Assembly: GCA_965208025.1 (NCBI GenBank)
Contig: OZ242302.1
Span: forward strand, 1,550,001 to 1,614,000
DNA length: 64,000 bases
Direction of reading: 5' to 3'
Source of the DNA: Bin80 sp965208025
GTDB lineage: Bacteria > Bacteroidota > Rhodothermia > Rhodothermales > Bin80
Below the pieces are notes generated by a model. The model did no database searches and was not told the origin of the DNA. It was given only the letters and a program-made list of their open reading frames with translations. The translations under genes were made by a program, and so were the position numbers. Shown one piece after another: positions 26,465 to 35,865 of this stretch. Position 1 is the first letter of the stretch, and the number at the start of each line of letters is the position of its first letter.

Positions 26465-27334
26465 CTATTTCCAAGGAGGAGATTCGGGGAGTCTCATACG
26501 CAACTCATTGATCAGTTCTTGTTCGTACGCACCCTGAAACTCATTCATGAAGAATTTTGTGAGGGACTCCTTCAATAGTCGCTCCCAGGACGATTCTTCG
26601 TCTCCTGGAAGGATTGGATAGAAACATGCATCAATGCTCTTCGCTGCACGATAATCGCTAAATGCATCCCCAATCATAAGGATGCGATTCGGCGCATAAT
26701 GTGGTGCTGCTAAGGAGGATAACTGATGAGATTTAGGACCTATTTCTTGACCCGCGATCATATGGACATATTCGGACAGACCGTGCTCACCCCATTCCCG
26801 CCGAAGCGCATCTCCGGGTGTACTGGAAGCGACCATCATATCCGCATGATCCACAGCCTTAGAAAGCGTTTCATGCACATGCAAGAAAGGCGGAACCCCA
26901 ACAACCATCTCACCTACCGCCTGATTGACCGCCTCGCTCCATCTGAGCACATCCAATAGCGCTGGATCCTGTCTTCCAGCGCTCGCTAAAGCTGGATTCC
27001 CAAGTTTTGGCTTTGATTGAATCCAGACTTTAAGTTCTTTCAAGTCAGGTAGACCCTCATGTCGCAACCGTACATCTGAGCGAGAACGTAACAAATCCAA
27101 CACTCGGGCCAGTGCAGGAAAGCGGTTCATCCCTCGATGAACTGAATACAGATTGACAAATTCCCAAGTCTCTCTGGCATACTTGCTGATCGCTTGCAAT
27201 CCATAATGACGAATCGTGACTGGACAAAAGCATTCCTTATGCTTCACCTCCATCGTATCAAATACGCAGCCATCGGAATCAATGGCGATCAAGAAATCCT
27301 TCCGATCTTGGAGTGTTGATATAGATTTTTCCAT
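26465..27334 (-). CDS. HAD-family phosphatase-like protein
   Basis: Protein of 289 residues with HAD motif I AIDSDGCVFDTMEVKH (both Asp present), a Thr/Ser in MVASSTPGDALRREW as motif II, a Lys in GPKSHQL as motif III, and motif IV RILMIGDAFSDYRAAKS. A large helical cap of about 130 residues lies between motifs I and II. Substrate unknown. It is 19 bases downstream of a sugar isomerase/epimerase on the same strand, so both are likely one operon for sugar metabolism (inference). Confidence 0.8.
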   Translation of the reverse strand: MEKSISTLQDRKDFLIAIDSDGCVFDTMEVKHKECFCPVTIRHYGLQAISKYARETWEFVNLYSVHRGMNRFPALARVLDLLRSRSDVRLRHEGLPDLKELKVWIQSKPKLGNPALASAGRQDPALLDVLRWSEAVNQAVGEMVVGVPPFLHVHETLSKAVDHADMMVASSTPGDALRREWGEHGLSEYVHMIAGQEIGPKSHQLSSLAAPHYAPNRILMIGDAFSDYRAAKSIDACFYPILPGDEESSWERLLKESLTKFFMNEFQGAYEQELINELRMRLPESPPWK

Positions 27335-27353
27335 TGAAATATGGATTTACCCG

Positions 27354-28277
27354 TTAGGAGTGAGCAGGTATAAACTGACGTAGATAGTTCAAACTTTGCT
27401 TCAAAGCAAATTTACGTGCTTCAATAGAGCCTTCGTAAGCACGATCCTCAACCTCAACACAGACCGCCCCACTATATCCAACATCCGTAAGATGGGAAAA
27501 GAACTTTCCCCAACCAACATCTCCCAAGCCTGGCAATTTTGGGGTATGAAAAGAGTTTGGGGTGGACAGAATCCCTACCTCATTCAGTTGATCACGGTCA
27601 ATCCGAACATCCTTTGCATGGATATGAAAGAGTCGATCCGAGAAGGTACGAATCGGCTTAATTTCATCCATTTGTTGCCAGATCATATGAGAAGGATCAT
27701 AGTTGAGCCCAATGGCGGAACTATTCAGATCCGTGAAGAGGCGCTCCCAGATTGCAGGCGCGTGAGCAATGTTCTTGCCAGAAGGCCATTCGTCGTCCGA
27801 AAAATACATTGGGCAGTTTTCAATCCCAATACGGACTCCTCTTCTCTCGGCATAGGCTACAATTGGCTGCCAAACCTCCAGTACATGTGGCCAATTATCC
27901 CTGACGGAGCGGCGCCAGTCACGGCCGATAAATGTGTTGACCGTTTCAAGATCAAGAAGAGTCGCCGCATCAATCATCCGTCGAATATGCTCAACGGCGA
28001 TGGCCGCTTCCTCCGTGTCTGGTGAAAGAGGATTGGGATAATATCCCAGTGCACTGATAGAGACTTGATGTTCATCGGCCAGAGATCTTAACTCTAAAGC
28101 ACTCTTTGAATCAAGCAACTGGACATCTACATGAGTTACCCCTGCATAACGACGGGTTGCCTTTCCCTTTGGCCAACACATTAGCTCAACACAGTCATAG
28201 GTGAGCTCTGAGGCGAGAGCAATTACATCCTCAACGGGTAACTCTGGTACGATGGCACTGACAAATCCAAGTTGCAT
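27354..28277 (-). CDS. TIM-barrel sugar phosphate isomerase/epimerase
   Basis: Xylose-isomerase-like TIM barrel protein of 307 residues (AP_endonuc_2 fold). Barrel strands and metal-ligand acidic residues are visible in YDCVELMCWPK, VNTFIGRDWRR, RIGIENCPM (Glu), LNYDPSHMIWQ (Asp, His), FHIHAKDVRID and SGAVCVEVEDRAYEG (Glu). No signal peptide. Relatives act on keto- or inosose-type sugars, and the substrate here is unknown. It is divergent from the sulfatase at 28926 and downstream of no other gene in its run, so it likely leads an operon with the HAD gene. Confidence 0.85.
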   Translation of the reverse strand: MQLGFVSAIVPELPVEDVIALASELTYDCVELMCWPKGKATRRYAGVTHVDVQLLDSKSALELRSLADEHQVSISALGYYPNPLSPDTEEAAIAVEHIRRMIDAATLLDLETVNTFIGRDWRRSVRDNWPHVLEVWQPIVAYAERRGVRIGIENCPMYFSDDEWPSGKNIAHAPAIWERLFTDLNSSAIGLNYDPSHMIWQQMDEIKPIRTFSDRLFHIHAKDVRIDRDQLNEVGILSTPNSFHTPKLPGLGDVGWGKFFSHLTDVGYSGAVCVEVEDRAYEGSIEARKFALKQSLNYLRQFIPAHS

Positions 28278-28925
28278 ATTATGAAGGCATTTTCGGAATC
28301 AAATATACCATGCCAATACGAATGTGGTTCGTAGACACGGATGGGATGAACAAAGTTCCAGGGAATCAACGTTGCTTTTTATTCAAGAATTCTTAGGAAT
28401 CAAGGCTGGGCTATAATTCTCTTATCCTAACTCTTATGCACTAACAATTCAGAGGATTTCAGATTCTTGAAGGTACAATTCATCATCATCCAACTATGTA
28501 CAGATCTGCTGAAACTTCATTTTCATTCCAGACTTCTCTACTGTCCAACTCTGTTCAAAGCAATCAAGAATTACTAAGTTTCACATTCAACATTTCTCTT
28601 CATCAGAAAAGAGATCTTTTTCTTCTCACAGAATTTTGTTGCAATCGTCTAACCTTCCACAGGAAAATGGAATGACACTCTGATGTTTGGTAACTTTCTG
28701 TGACCTACTCAGTCGTTATATTTTTATGAATTTTCTCCCTACTCTGTCTTATCTCACGTCAAACTGTTTGTACATAAATTGAAACTACTTCGTAAACTGT
28801 TGCCTAACCCATGGCTACTTTGATGACCTGTCTGACTGTTATCCGTGAACGTTGTCAGCCAGGGGGCAATTGGGTTTACTGAATTTCATTTATTCCATAC
28901 AAATTATGGTAGAACCATATTCAAA
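28278..28925. other. Long spacer between isomerase and sulfatase
   Basis: About 650 AT-rich bases between two divergent genes. It probably contains both promoters. No recognisable reading frame was seen, and no hairpin or repeat could be supported. Confidence 0.4.
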
Positions 28926-30668
28926 ATGATTCGGCAAATTTTCTATTTCCTGATCCCTCTGTTAACTTTATGCGCTTACGACTCCTCCCATCATGAGCCT
29001 ATTCTGGACTACGACATCCTAAATCTGCCCCCACAACCGAATATTTTATGGCTTGTCGCGGAAGACCTGAGTCCCAGAATCCCCGCATATGGAGATTCTA
29101 CAATTGAGACACCAAACCTCAATCGTATTTTCGGCGAAGGGGTGCGATATACGCGCATGTTTTCGGTCTCTGGAGTCTGTGCACCTAGTCGTTTCTCAAT
29201 TGCGACTGGAATCTATTCAACCCGAGGAGGGGCGCAACATCAGCGAACTACTTCCCGGCCTGAATACATGGAAAAGATTGGGGTAATCCCCTATGAGGCG
29301 ACTCCGGATCCACCAGTACGCATGATGAGTGAAGTGATGCGTGAATTTGGATATTATACAACCAATAAGAGCAAGCAAGATTATCAGTTCAAGGCACCAA
29401 TCACCGCATGGGATGAGAATGGACGCCAAGCTCACTGGGGTAATCGCCCCGAAAATATGCCATTCTTCTCTGTGGTCAATCTTGGTTTTACGCATGAATC
29501 TCAAATTTGGAGACGAGCAAATGATTCACTTCTGATCTCCCCAGACGCTCAGGTTCCAATTCCACCATATCTCCCAAACACTGACATCGTGCGTTCAGAT
29601 GTTCGCCGAATGTACTCCAATATTCTCTTACTAGATCAACAAATTGGCGTGATCTTGAAGGAACTGGAGGAAGACAATCTACTGGAGACGACGATCATTA
29701 TGTTTTTTTCGGACCATGGTGGACCACTCCCTCGCCAAAAACGCCAATTATATGATTCTGGTTTGCATGTCCCGTTTGGGATCCGATTTCCCAACGGCCA
29801 ATTTGCTGGTCAGACGGATGAGCAGTTGATTAGCTTTGTAGATTTGGCACCCACTGTTTTCTCTCTCGCTGGCATACCTCTGCCAAATTATCTTGATGGA
29901 CAACCATTCTTAGGCAAACAAAAAACAAGCCAACCCAGACAGTACATTCATGCAGCTGCTGATCGGTTTGATACAGAGTACGATACAAAACGGGCGGTTC
30001 GGGACCATCAGTACAAATATATCCGTAACTTTCATCCTGATCGTGCCTATTATCTTCCCGTCGCCTATCGGGAGCAGATGGGGAGTATGCAAGAACTCCT
30101 TCGTCTTCATGATTCTGGCGAACTTGACGAATTCCAGGCTCAGTGGTTCAGAATCTCCAAGCCCGAAGAGGAGCTTTTTCATATAGAAACAGATCCGCAT
30201 GAGCTTGTGAACTTGGCGAACGATCCCGCACTTCAAAACCAGCTAGTCCGAATGCGTGGGGAATTGAAGGCTTGGATGGATGAAACAAATGACCCTGGCA
30301 CATTGGAAGAGATGAATCTCGTTGCCCAAATGTGGCCGAGCCATATTCAACCCCAAACTTCTCCCGTTACAATTGAATTTGCATCGGGAGGTGGAAAGAT
30401 TCAACAGCTGTCAGACGACTCTCTACACTATGAAGTTACGAATGATATGGATCGTTCGAACCCTGCACTCCTTCGTTTAGCCAGTGGGACCGTCGGCGCA
30501 TCAATCGGGTATCAAGTTTCAGAATCAGGCAACTCTGCAGTCAATCGGTGGCTCTTGTACACTTCACCAGTTGCGCTCGCACCAAATCAGACTCTCAGGG
30601 CGGTAGCACACCGAATAGGATATGCCCCAAGTAGAATGACTACGGTTACGTTGGAAAATACTGAATGA
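28926..30668 (+). CDS. Secreted sulfatase (formylglycine type)
   Basis: Sulfatase of 580 residues that hydrolyses sulfate esters, exported by an N-terminal hydrophobic segment (FYFLIPLLTLC). Metal-binding NILWLVAEDLSPRIPAYGD is near residue 39. The modified Cys85 sits in GVCAPSRFSIATG, matching C-X-P-S-R, so a formylglycine-generating enzyme is needed. The FFSDHGGPLPRQKRQLYDSG block carries metal and substrate residues. The C-terminus from about 500 adds a short beta-like extension. I chose the ATG at 28926, which begins the signal peptide; an upstream frame start has no signal. No maturase is in the window. Confidence 0.9.
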   Translation: MIRQIFYFLIPLLTLCAYDSSHHEPILDYDILNLPPQPNILWLVAEDLSPRIPAYGDSTIETPNLNRIFGEGVRYTRMFSVSGVCAPSRFSIATGIYSTRGGAQHQRTTSRPEYMEKIGVIPYEATPDPPVRMMSEVMREFGYYTTNKSKQDYQFKAPITAWDENGRQAHWGNRPENMPFFSVVNLGFTHESQIWRRANDSLLISPDAQVPIPPYLPNTDIVRSDVRRMYSNILLLDQQIGVILKELEEDNLLETTIIMFFSDHGGPLPRQKRQLYDSGLHVPFGIRFPNGQFAGQTDEQLISFVDLAPTVFSLAGIPLPNYLDGQPFLGKQKTSQPRQYIHAAADRFDTEYDTKRAVRDHQYKYIRNFHPDRAYYLPVAYREQMGSMQELLRLHDSGELDEFQAQWFRISKPEEELFHIETDPHELVNLANDPALQNQLVRMRGELKAWMDETNDPGTLEEMNLVAQMWPSHIQPQTSPVTIEFASGGGKIQQLSDDSLHYEVTNDMDRSNPALLRLASGTVGASIGYQVSESGNSAVNRWLLYTSPVALAPNQTLRAVAHRIGYAPSRMTTVTLENTE

Positions 30669-30736
30669 CTCGCAGGCCCATCCAACGAAGTCTAATGATT
30701 TTATCCAGATGGACGATGAAAAAAGATCGGATGAGG

Positions 30737-31660
30737 CTAGAAATAGTATTTCACTCCCATGCTCATGATCATTGCAGAAAAATCATCTGAACTCATCAGT
30801 CCATGAACGGGCTCACTTCCATCCCGGCGTAAATTGGGGACATGACCACGGAGAGGATCCCACACGATCTCACCGACGAATTCATCCAACAACATCCAGC
30901 GCGCCCGAAAATCAAATGCTACCCTTTCACTCACCGCATATTCTGCGCCAAGAATTCCCTGTAAGGTCAACAGATTATCCTGCATGGTTACATGTCCACT
31001 ACTGGCAACCCCTGCTAAATTCTGTGTGATTTCATTTGCATTGGGTTGATCTCTACCCGTACGAATATCCTCAGGGTCAGGGCTCCTTGACCATACACTT
31101 CCATAGTCAACTTTCGTGAGATTGAGGCCAATCCCTACCCCGGCATAAGGTATAAGTGGACCTTTGATCATACTCAGGTCTACATTTAAATTCGCAAAGA
31201 TTCCTTGTATAGTCACCGTTCCCAACCACTCATCAGCCAGAAATAACTCATCACTGAGCTTGTCTGCGTTAACACCCTGAGCAGAAACCACAGATGATCT
31301 CTGACCGTAGTTATTGATCCGCGTTACATGCTCAAGTTCCACTCGGAAGGAAGGAGAAAAACGGTATCCGATGAATGCACTGGCAAATGCACCCCAAGAC
31401 GCATCAAAGGGTACCGACCAGCTATCTCCCTCCCCACGATTCGGGGAAGTGCACTCAGGGATGGCAACGTAAAGGGGGTTGATGAATTCATCACATATGC
31501 TACTACGGTCGTTGCTATCTCCTATGACCGTAACATCGGAGGTTCGGGAAAGTCCAATGAGCCCACCAATATAGAGTCTCCCAGTTTGCTGAGCTTGAGT
31601 CGTAATAGTCAAAAAAATGGATAATCCAAAAAGAAACAACCTGATATACTTGATTCTCAT
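30737..31660 (-). CDS. Outer-membrane beta-barrel protein
   Basis: Outer-membrane protein of 307 residues with a signal peptide ending near TTQAQQ (residue 24). Alternating amphipathic strands are visible, for example SFRVELEHVTRINNYG, LIPYAGVGIGLNLTKVDYG and LTLQGILGAEYAVSERVAFDFRARWMLL. The last residues are MSMGVKYYF, the terminal Phe being the usual BAM targeting signal. The function is unknown; it resembles 8- to 10-strand OmpA-type or surface-antigen barrels. I chose the ATG at 31660. It converges on the sulfatase at 28926. Confidence 0.75.
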   Translation of the reverse strand: MRIKYIRLFLFGLSIFLTITTQAQQTGRLYIGGLIGLSRTSDVTVIGDSNDRSSICDEFINPLYVAIPECTSPNRGEGDSWSVPFDASWGAFASAFIGYRFSPSFRVELEHVTRINNYGQRSSVVSAQGVNADKLSDELFLADEWLGTVTIQGIFANLNVDLSMIKGPLIPYAGVGIGLNLTKVDYGSVWSRSPDPEDIRTGRDQPNANEITQNLAGVASSGHVTMQDNLLTLQGILGAEYAVSERVAFDFRARWMLLDEFVGEIVWDPLRGHVPNLRRDGSEPVHGLMSSDDFSAMIMSMGVKYYF

Positions 31661-31732
31661 CTCTAATGTGCATCGCAATTACTAAACTTACTTGGCCTTA
31701 CACACCTACAAGAACAATGTTCACCGTGAACA

Positions 31733-31758
31733 GAAAGGCTACCCTAAGATAGCCTTTC
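31733..31758. terminator. 9-bp hairpin between two minus-strand genes
   Basis: GAAAGGCTA (31733-31741) and TAGCCTTTC (31750-31758) form a perfect 9-bp stem with an 8-nt loop. It lies downstream of the cupredoxin gene and upstream of the barrel gene. There is no T tract on the minus strand, so it may be a terminator or a processing site. Confidence 0.45.
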
Positions 31759-31865
31759 ACAGAGAAATTCTCAAGTTCTTATAAATCCAAGGAATCCAAG
31801 TCTGAGTTCACTCAGGCCTTAAAGTATTTGCTGAGATCCAGTCCCAAGTTGCAATCGCCAGGGGA

Positions 31866-32378
31866 CTAAGTGATGATGAGAATCCCCTGCATCAAAGCAT
31901 AATGCCCTGGATAGGTGCATATGAAGCGATGTACTCCAGGCTCCGAGGGAGCCGTAAAGGAAACACGAACAGTCTCGCCAGGCTGTGCCATAGGAGTGGC
32001 AACAAATATAGCATCGTCTTCGGGAAGATAACCCTGAGCCTCACCAGCGGTGATTGCTGCTATGCCCACACGATTAACATCCTCATCACTGTCTGTGGTA
32101 AGTATAACGACATTATGTATCATGGTTGGGAGGGTTGCCGTATTCTCCAGAATCAAGGTGACATCAGTGCCTGCGGCGACTGAAATTGAGTCTGTATCGT
32201 AGAGCATTTGCTCGCCAACTGGACGGATCGTTATTTCCAGAGAGTTCGAATCAACAGACAGTTCGGACATAGCGTCAGATGATGTAGCTGGTTCAGTGTC
32301 AGAAGTCTCTGCACCACCGCACGCTAAAAATGTTACGGTCACTAAAAAGAGCAAACCTGAGTAAAGGATGAGCTTCAT
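31866..32378 (-). CDS. Azurin/plastocyanin-like cupredoxin lipoprotein
   Basis: Blue-copper-type electron-carrier lipoprotein of 170 residues. The signal peptide ends in FLAC with Cys20 as lipid site, then a Ser/Thr/Glu-rich linker. The cupredoxin domain spans about 48-170 and has all type-1 copper ligands: His88 in TMIHNVVIL, then Cys154, His159 and Met163 in FICTYPGHYALMQG. The motif CTYPGHxxxMxG is azurin-like. I chose the ATG at 32378 because it starts the signal peptide. Redox partners are not visible here, so it may serve a terminal oxidase or nitrite-type enzyme elsewhere (inference). Confidence 0.88.
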   Translation of the reverse strand: MKLILYSGLLFLVTVTFLACGGAETSDTEPATSSDAMSELSVDSNSLEITIRPVGEQMLYDTDSISVAAGTDVTLILENTATLPTMIHNVVILTTDSDEDVNRVGIAAITAGEAQGYLPEDDAIFVATPMAQPGETVRVSFTAPSEPGVHRFICTYPGHYALMQGILIIT

Positions 32379-32891
32379 AGAATTATAATAAGTGAATAAG
32401 GATAGACAGAGCACACTAATCAGGTGCGTTTCTCGTATACGATTCAATGATCCTCATGTGGCATTAAATAGATGAATTTTCTGCGGAATTCTCAATCCAA
32501 AAGGTTCAATGTTCTACGCCCCTCCTTGAATCCTTAGACCCGTCTTGAATTTAGTTTTGGATTCAAATCATCATTCCATTGTTGAGATGATCTTATGTGG
32601 AGAGCTACTTGAGTTCGGATAAGAGTGATCTGGCTGGATTCATCATCTCAATTCCGAAAATTGTCCAGTGATCTCTACGAACGAATGACCAGAGTCTCAC
32701 CCCAAAAAATGATCAACCAGCCGTCTCAGTTGGTTACACATTGATCTGCTCAAAATTTGTTGTAGGAAGCCAACATTACATTATCTTGGGGGATTAAATA
32801 CTTCCTGAAATCTGGTAGGAAGATGTTGAATTTCGTCAGGGATCAGCGAGATGATTCTATGATTTTTTGTCCAAATTAAATATTCTCTGAT
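32379..32891. other. Spacer between cupredoxin and second sulfatase
   Basis: About 510 bases between divergent genes. Sequence is AT-rich and shows no supported reading frame or repeat. Promoters for both flanking genes must lie here, but none is distinct enough to mark. Confidence 0.4.
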
Positions 32892-34310
32892 ATGTTCAAG
32901 TACTTCGGGTTACTATTTCTGCTTCTGATGAGCGGTATCCATCCCCACTCCACATCTCCGAACGTCATCATTATGTTTGTTGACGATATGGGATATGGCG
33001 ATCTTGGTACGTTTGGTTCTCCAGCCTATTCTACCCCACATCTTGACCGAATGGCAGCGGAAGGGGTTCATTTTACTGATTTCTATGTGAGCCAAGCCGT
33101 CTGCTCCGCTTCCAGAGCCTCTCTCCTCACTGGAAATTATGCCAATCGAATCGGCATTCACGGCGCGCTGGGCCCATCAAATACGCACGGAATTCATGAC
33201 AATGAAATCACTCTGGGAGAGATGTTCCAGAACAGAGGATATACGACAGCAGCCTACGGGAAATGGCACCTCGGCCATCATCCCAAATTTTTGCCCATGA
33301 ACCATGGATTTGATGACTATTATGGGATCCCTTACTCAAACGATATGTGGCCCTTTCATCCCGAAAATCCAGATGCGTGGGGAGATTTACCTCTGATTGA
33401 AGGAGACTCCATTGTCGGCTATAATCCCGATCAATCACGCTTTACGACAGACATTACACTTCGGAGCATTGACTTCATTCGCGCTCAAGCCTCAGATGAC
33501 CACCCCTTTTTCCTTTATATAGCTCACCCCATGCCGCATGTACCACTATTTGTGTCCAATGAACGGAGTGGGGCAAGCGGAGCTGGACTCTACGGCGATG
33601 TAATTCACGAAATTGATTGGTCCATGGGACAAATTTTGCAGACTCTTCAGGAAATGAGTATTGATGACCGTACACTTGTCATGTTCGTTAGTGATAATGG
33701 CCCATGGTTGAGTTACGGGAACCACGCTGGAAACACGGGACTCCTTCGTGAAGGAAAAGGAACCGTCTGGGAAGGAGGGGTACGCGTTCCATTTATAGCC
33801 CGCTGGCCAAATATTCTACCCGAAGGGCTGTCCGTGACTACACCTGCGATGACCATTGATCTGTTCCCCACCTTGGCGAGTCTCATTGATGGGGTGCTTC
33901 CAGATCATCCTATTGACGGACGGAATATCTGGCCACTCTTGACTGGCGAGAGCCAGACATCCCCACAAACAGCCTACTTCTTCTGGTACAAACAGAATGA
34001 ACTTCATGCGGTTCGGAGTGGTCGGTGGAAGCTGTATTTTCCCCACCAATTCCGTACGATGATCGGTCAGGAACCGGGCGTAGATGGAATTCCAGGACTA
34101 TATACGTCCCAGACCGCGGGACTTGAACTCTATGATCTCGTTGCCGATACTGGAGAGATCCAGGACATTTCCAGTGTACATCCTGATGTAGTTTCTCAAC
34201 TCTCAGCCCTAGCTGATAGCATGCGGAATGTCCTCGGAGATCAACTGCGTGGTATACAAGGGACAGAAGCCCGAGAGCCCGGTCAGATCCAGTTGCCAGC
34301 ACACCATTGA
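32892..34310 (+). CDS. Secreted sulfatase (arylsulfatase type)
   Basis: Sulfatase of 472 residues with an N-terminal signal peptide (FGLLFLLLMSGIHPHS). Metal site NVIIMFVDDMGYGDLGTFG is at 24-42. The formylglycine Cys71 lies in AVCSASRASLLTG, so C-S-A-S-R replaces the common C-X-P-S-R, which is still allowed for the family. GKWHLGHHP near 125, PMPHVPLF and VSDNGPWLSYGNHAGNTG supply further active-site residues. It probably acts on an extracellular or periplasmic sulfated sugar. The protein differs from the other two sulfatases in the window. Confidence 0.92.
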   Translation: MFKYFGLLFLLLMSGIHPHSTSPNVIIMFVDDMGYGDLGTFGSPAYSTPHLDRMAAEGVHFTDFYVSQAVCSASRASLLTGNYANRIGIHGALGPSNTHGIHDNEITLGEMFQNRGYTTAAYGKWHLGHHPKFLPMNHGFDDYYGIPYSNDMWPFHPENPDAWGDLPLIEGDSIVGYNPDQSRFTTDITLRSIDFIRAQASDDHPFFLYIAHPMPHVPLFVSNERSGASGAGLYGDVIHEIDWSMGQILQTLQEMSIDDRTLVMFVSDNGPWLSYGNHAGNTGLLREGKGTVWEGGVRVPFIARWPNILPEGLSVTTPAMTIDLFPTLASLIDGVLPDHPIDGRNIWPLLTGESQTSPQTAYFFWYKQNELHAVRSGRWKLYFPHQFRTMIGQEPGVDGIPGLYTSQTAGLELYDLVADTGEIQDISSVHPDVVSQLSALADSMRNVLGDQLRGIQGTEAREPGQIQLPAHH

Positions 34311-34404
34311 TCGTTCTGTATGTGGTGCTTTCGGGATCTATGTGCGTTCAAACTGGAGAATTTACATCCTAAATTTCGCTACTCAATAATCATTCTTTCC
34401 CCTT

Positions 34405-35865
34405 ATGAACGATAAAGGTATGGCGGATATTGGTGTCATTGGCCTGGCTGTGATGGGCCAGAATCTTGTATTGAACATGAATGACCATGGGTTCTCAGTG
34501 GTGGTCTATAACCGCACAATAACCAAGATGGAGGAATTTATTTCAGGACTTGCGGCGGGAACACCGATTCAAGGAGCCAAGTCGCTTGGGGCACTCGTGT
34601 CGTCTCTTAAACGACCTCGATTGGTACTGCTCATGGTCAAGGCAGGAGCCGTAGTTGATCAAACAATATCCAACTTAATCCCACTGCTTGAGTCTGGAGA
34701 TATCATCATTGATGGGGGAAACTCCAACTACCATGATACGATTCGGCGCAGTCGTGAAGTGGAAGCACAAGGCTTATTCTTTATTGGAACCGGGGTTTCT
34801 GGAGGCGAGGAAGGTGCCAGGATTGGGCCGAGCATTATGCCAGGTGGAAGTGAAAAAGCATGGCCGCATGTACAGCCCATTTTTCAGAGTATTGCTGCAA
34901 ACGTTGACCAGTCTCCCTGCTGCGAGTGGATTGGCCCCAATGGTGCGGGTCATTTTGTGAAGATGGTCCATAATGGAATTGAATATGGTGATATGCAAAT
35001 CATTGCGGAGTCCTATCATATCATGAGAGATCTCCTGGAACTCTCTAATCTGGACATGCAAAAGGTTTATGCTCAGTGGAATCGTGGGAAACTTGATTCA
35101 TATCTGATTCAGATTACCCGAGATATTCTGGGGTTTCAGGATCAGGATGGTAACTTTACCCTGGATACCATCCTTGATAGTGCTGGACAAAAAGGGACTG
35201 GGAAATGGACAAGCGCAAGTGCACTGGATCAGGGAATTCCACTCACACTAATTGGTGAAGCTGTCTTTTCCCGCTTCCTCTCCTCCCATGTCTCTGAGCG
35301 GGCTCAGGCATCGAAACTGCTTACTGGCCCCGCTAGTGTCTATGATTTTGAGGATCACAAGACTCTAATCAATGATTTGCATGATGCTGTTTATGCCGCA
35401 AAAATTATTTCTTATGCGCAAGGATTTATGCTCCTTCATTCCGCAGCAGAGACATACGAGTGGCCACTGAACTATGGAAGTATCGCGCTGATGTGGAGGG
35501 GAGGCTGTATCATTCGTTCAGCCTTTCTGGAAAAGATTAAAGAAGCTTTTGACATCCATCCAGACCTTGAGAATATTCTCTTCGCTCCATACTTTTTGCA
35601 GGCCCTGGCGAATGCTCAGAGAGGCTGGCGTCGAATTGTCTCAGTCGCCTCCACTTACGGCATTACCATTCCTGCAATTAGCAGTGCTCTAGCATTCTAT
35701 GATGGATATCGTTGCGCACACGGGCCTGCCAATCTAATTCAGGCGCAAAGAGATTATTTCGGTGCCCATACGTATGAGCGGCTTGGAGAGGCTCGAGGAA
35801 AATTTTTTCACACGAACTGGACTGGTGCAGGAGGATCGGTAACCGCTGGATCGTACGATGCTTAA
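34405..35865 (+). CDS. gnd: 6-Phosphogluconate dehydrogenase, decarboxylating
   Basis: Pentose-phosphate enzyme of 486 residues that converts 6-phosphogluconate to ribulose 5-phosphate, CO2 and NADPH. N-terminal Rossmann motif GVIGLAVMGQNL, then VYNRT, FIGTGVSGGEEGARIGPSIM with the catalytic region, HFVKMVHNGIEYGDMQ with the active-site Lys, and C-terminal GTGKWTSASALD and IIRSAFL. Length matches the long dimeric form. It overlaps the nucleoside hydrolase by eight bases, so both are cotranscribed. Confidence 0.96.
   Translation: MNDKGMADIGVIGLAVMGQNLVLNMNDHGFSVVVYNRTITKMEEFISGLAAGTPIQGAKSLGALVSSLKRPRLVLLMVKAGAVVDQTISNLIPLLESGDIIIDGGNSNYHDTIRRSREVEAQGLFFIGTGVSGGEEGARIGPSIMPGGSEKAWPHVQPIFQSIAANVDQSPCCEWIGPNGAGHFVKMVHNGIEYGDMQIIAESYHIMRDLLELSNLDMQKVYAQWNRGKLDSYLIQITRDILGFQDQDGNFTLDTILDSAGQKGTGKWTSASALDQGIPLTLIGEAVFSRFLSSHVSERAQASKLLTGPASVYDFEDHKTLINDLHDAVYAAKIISYAQGFMLLHSAAETYEWPLNYGSIALMWRGGCIIRSAFLEKIKEAFDIHPDLENILFAPYFLQALANAQRGWRRIVSVASTYGITIPAISSALAFYDGYRCAHGPANLIQAQRDYFGAHTYERLGEARGKFFHTNWTGAGGSVTAGSYDA

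Noticed and set aside
31902..32183. Plus-strand frame opposite the cupredoxin gene
   Set aside because: It is antisense to a gene with intact copper ligands and has no features of its own.
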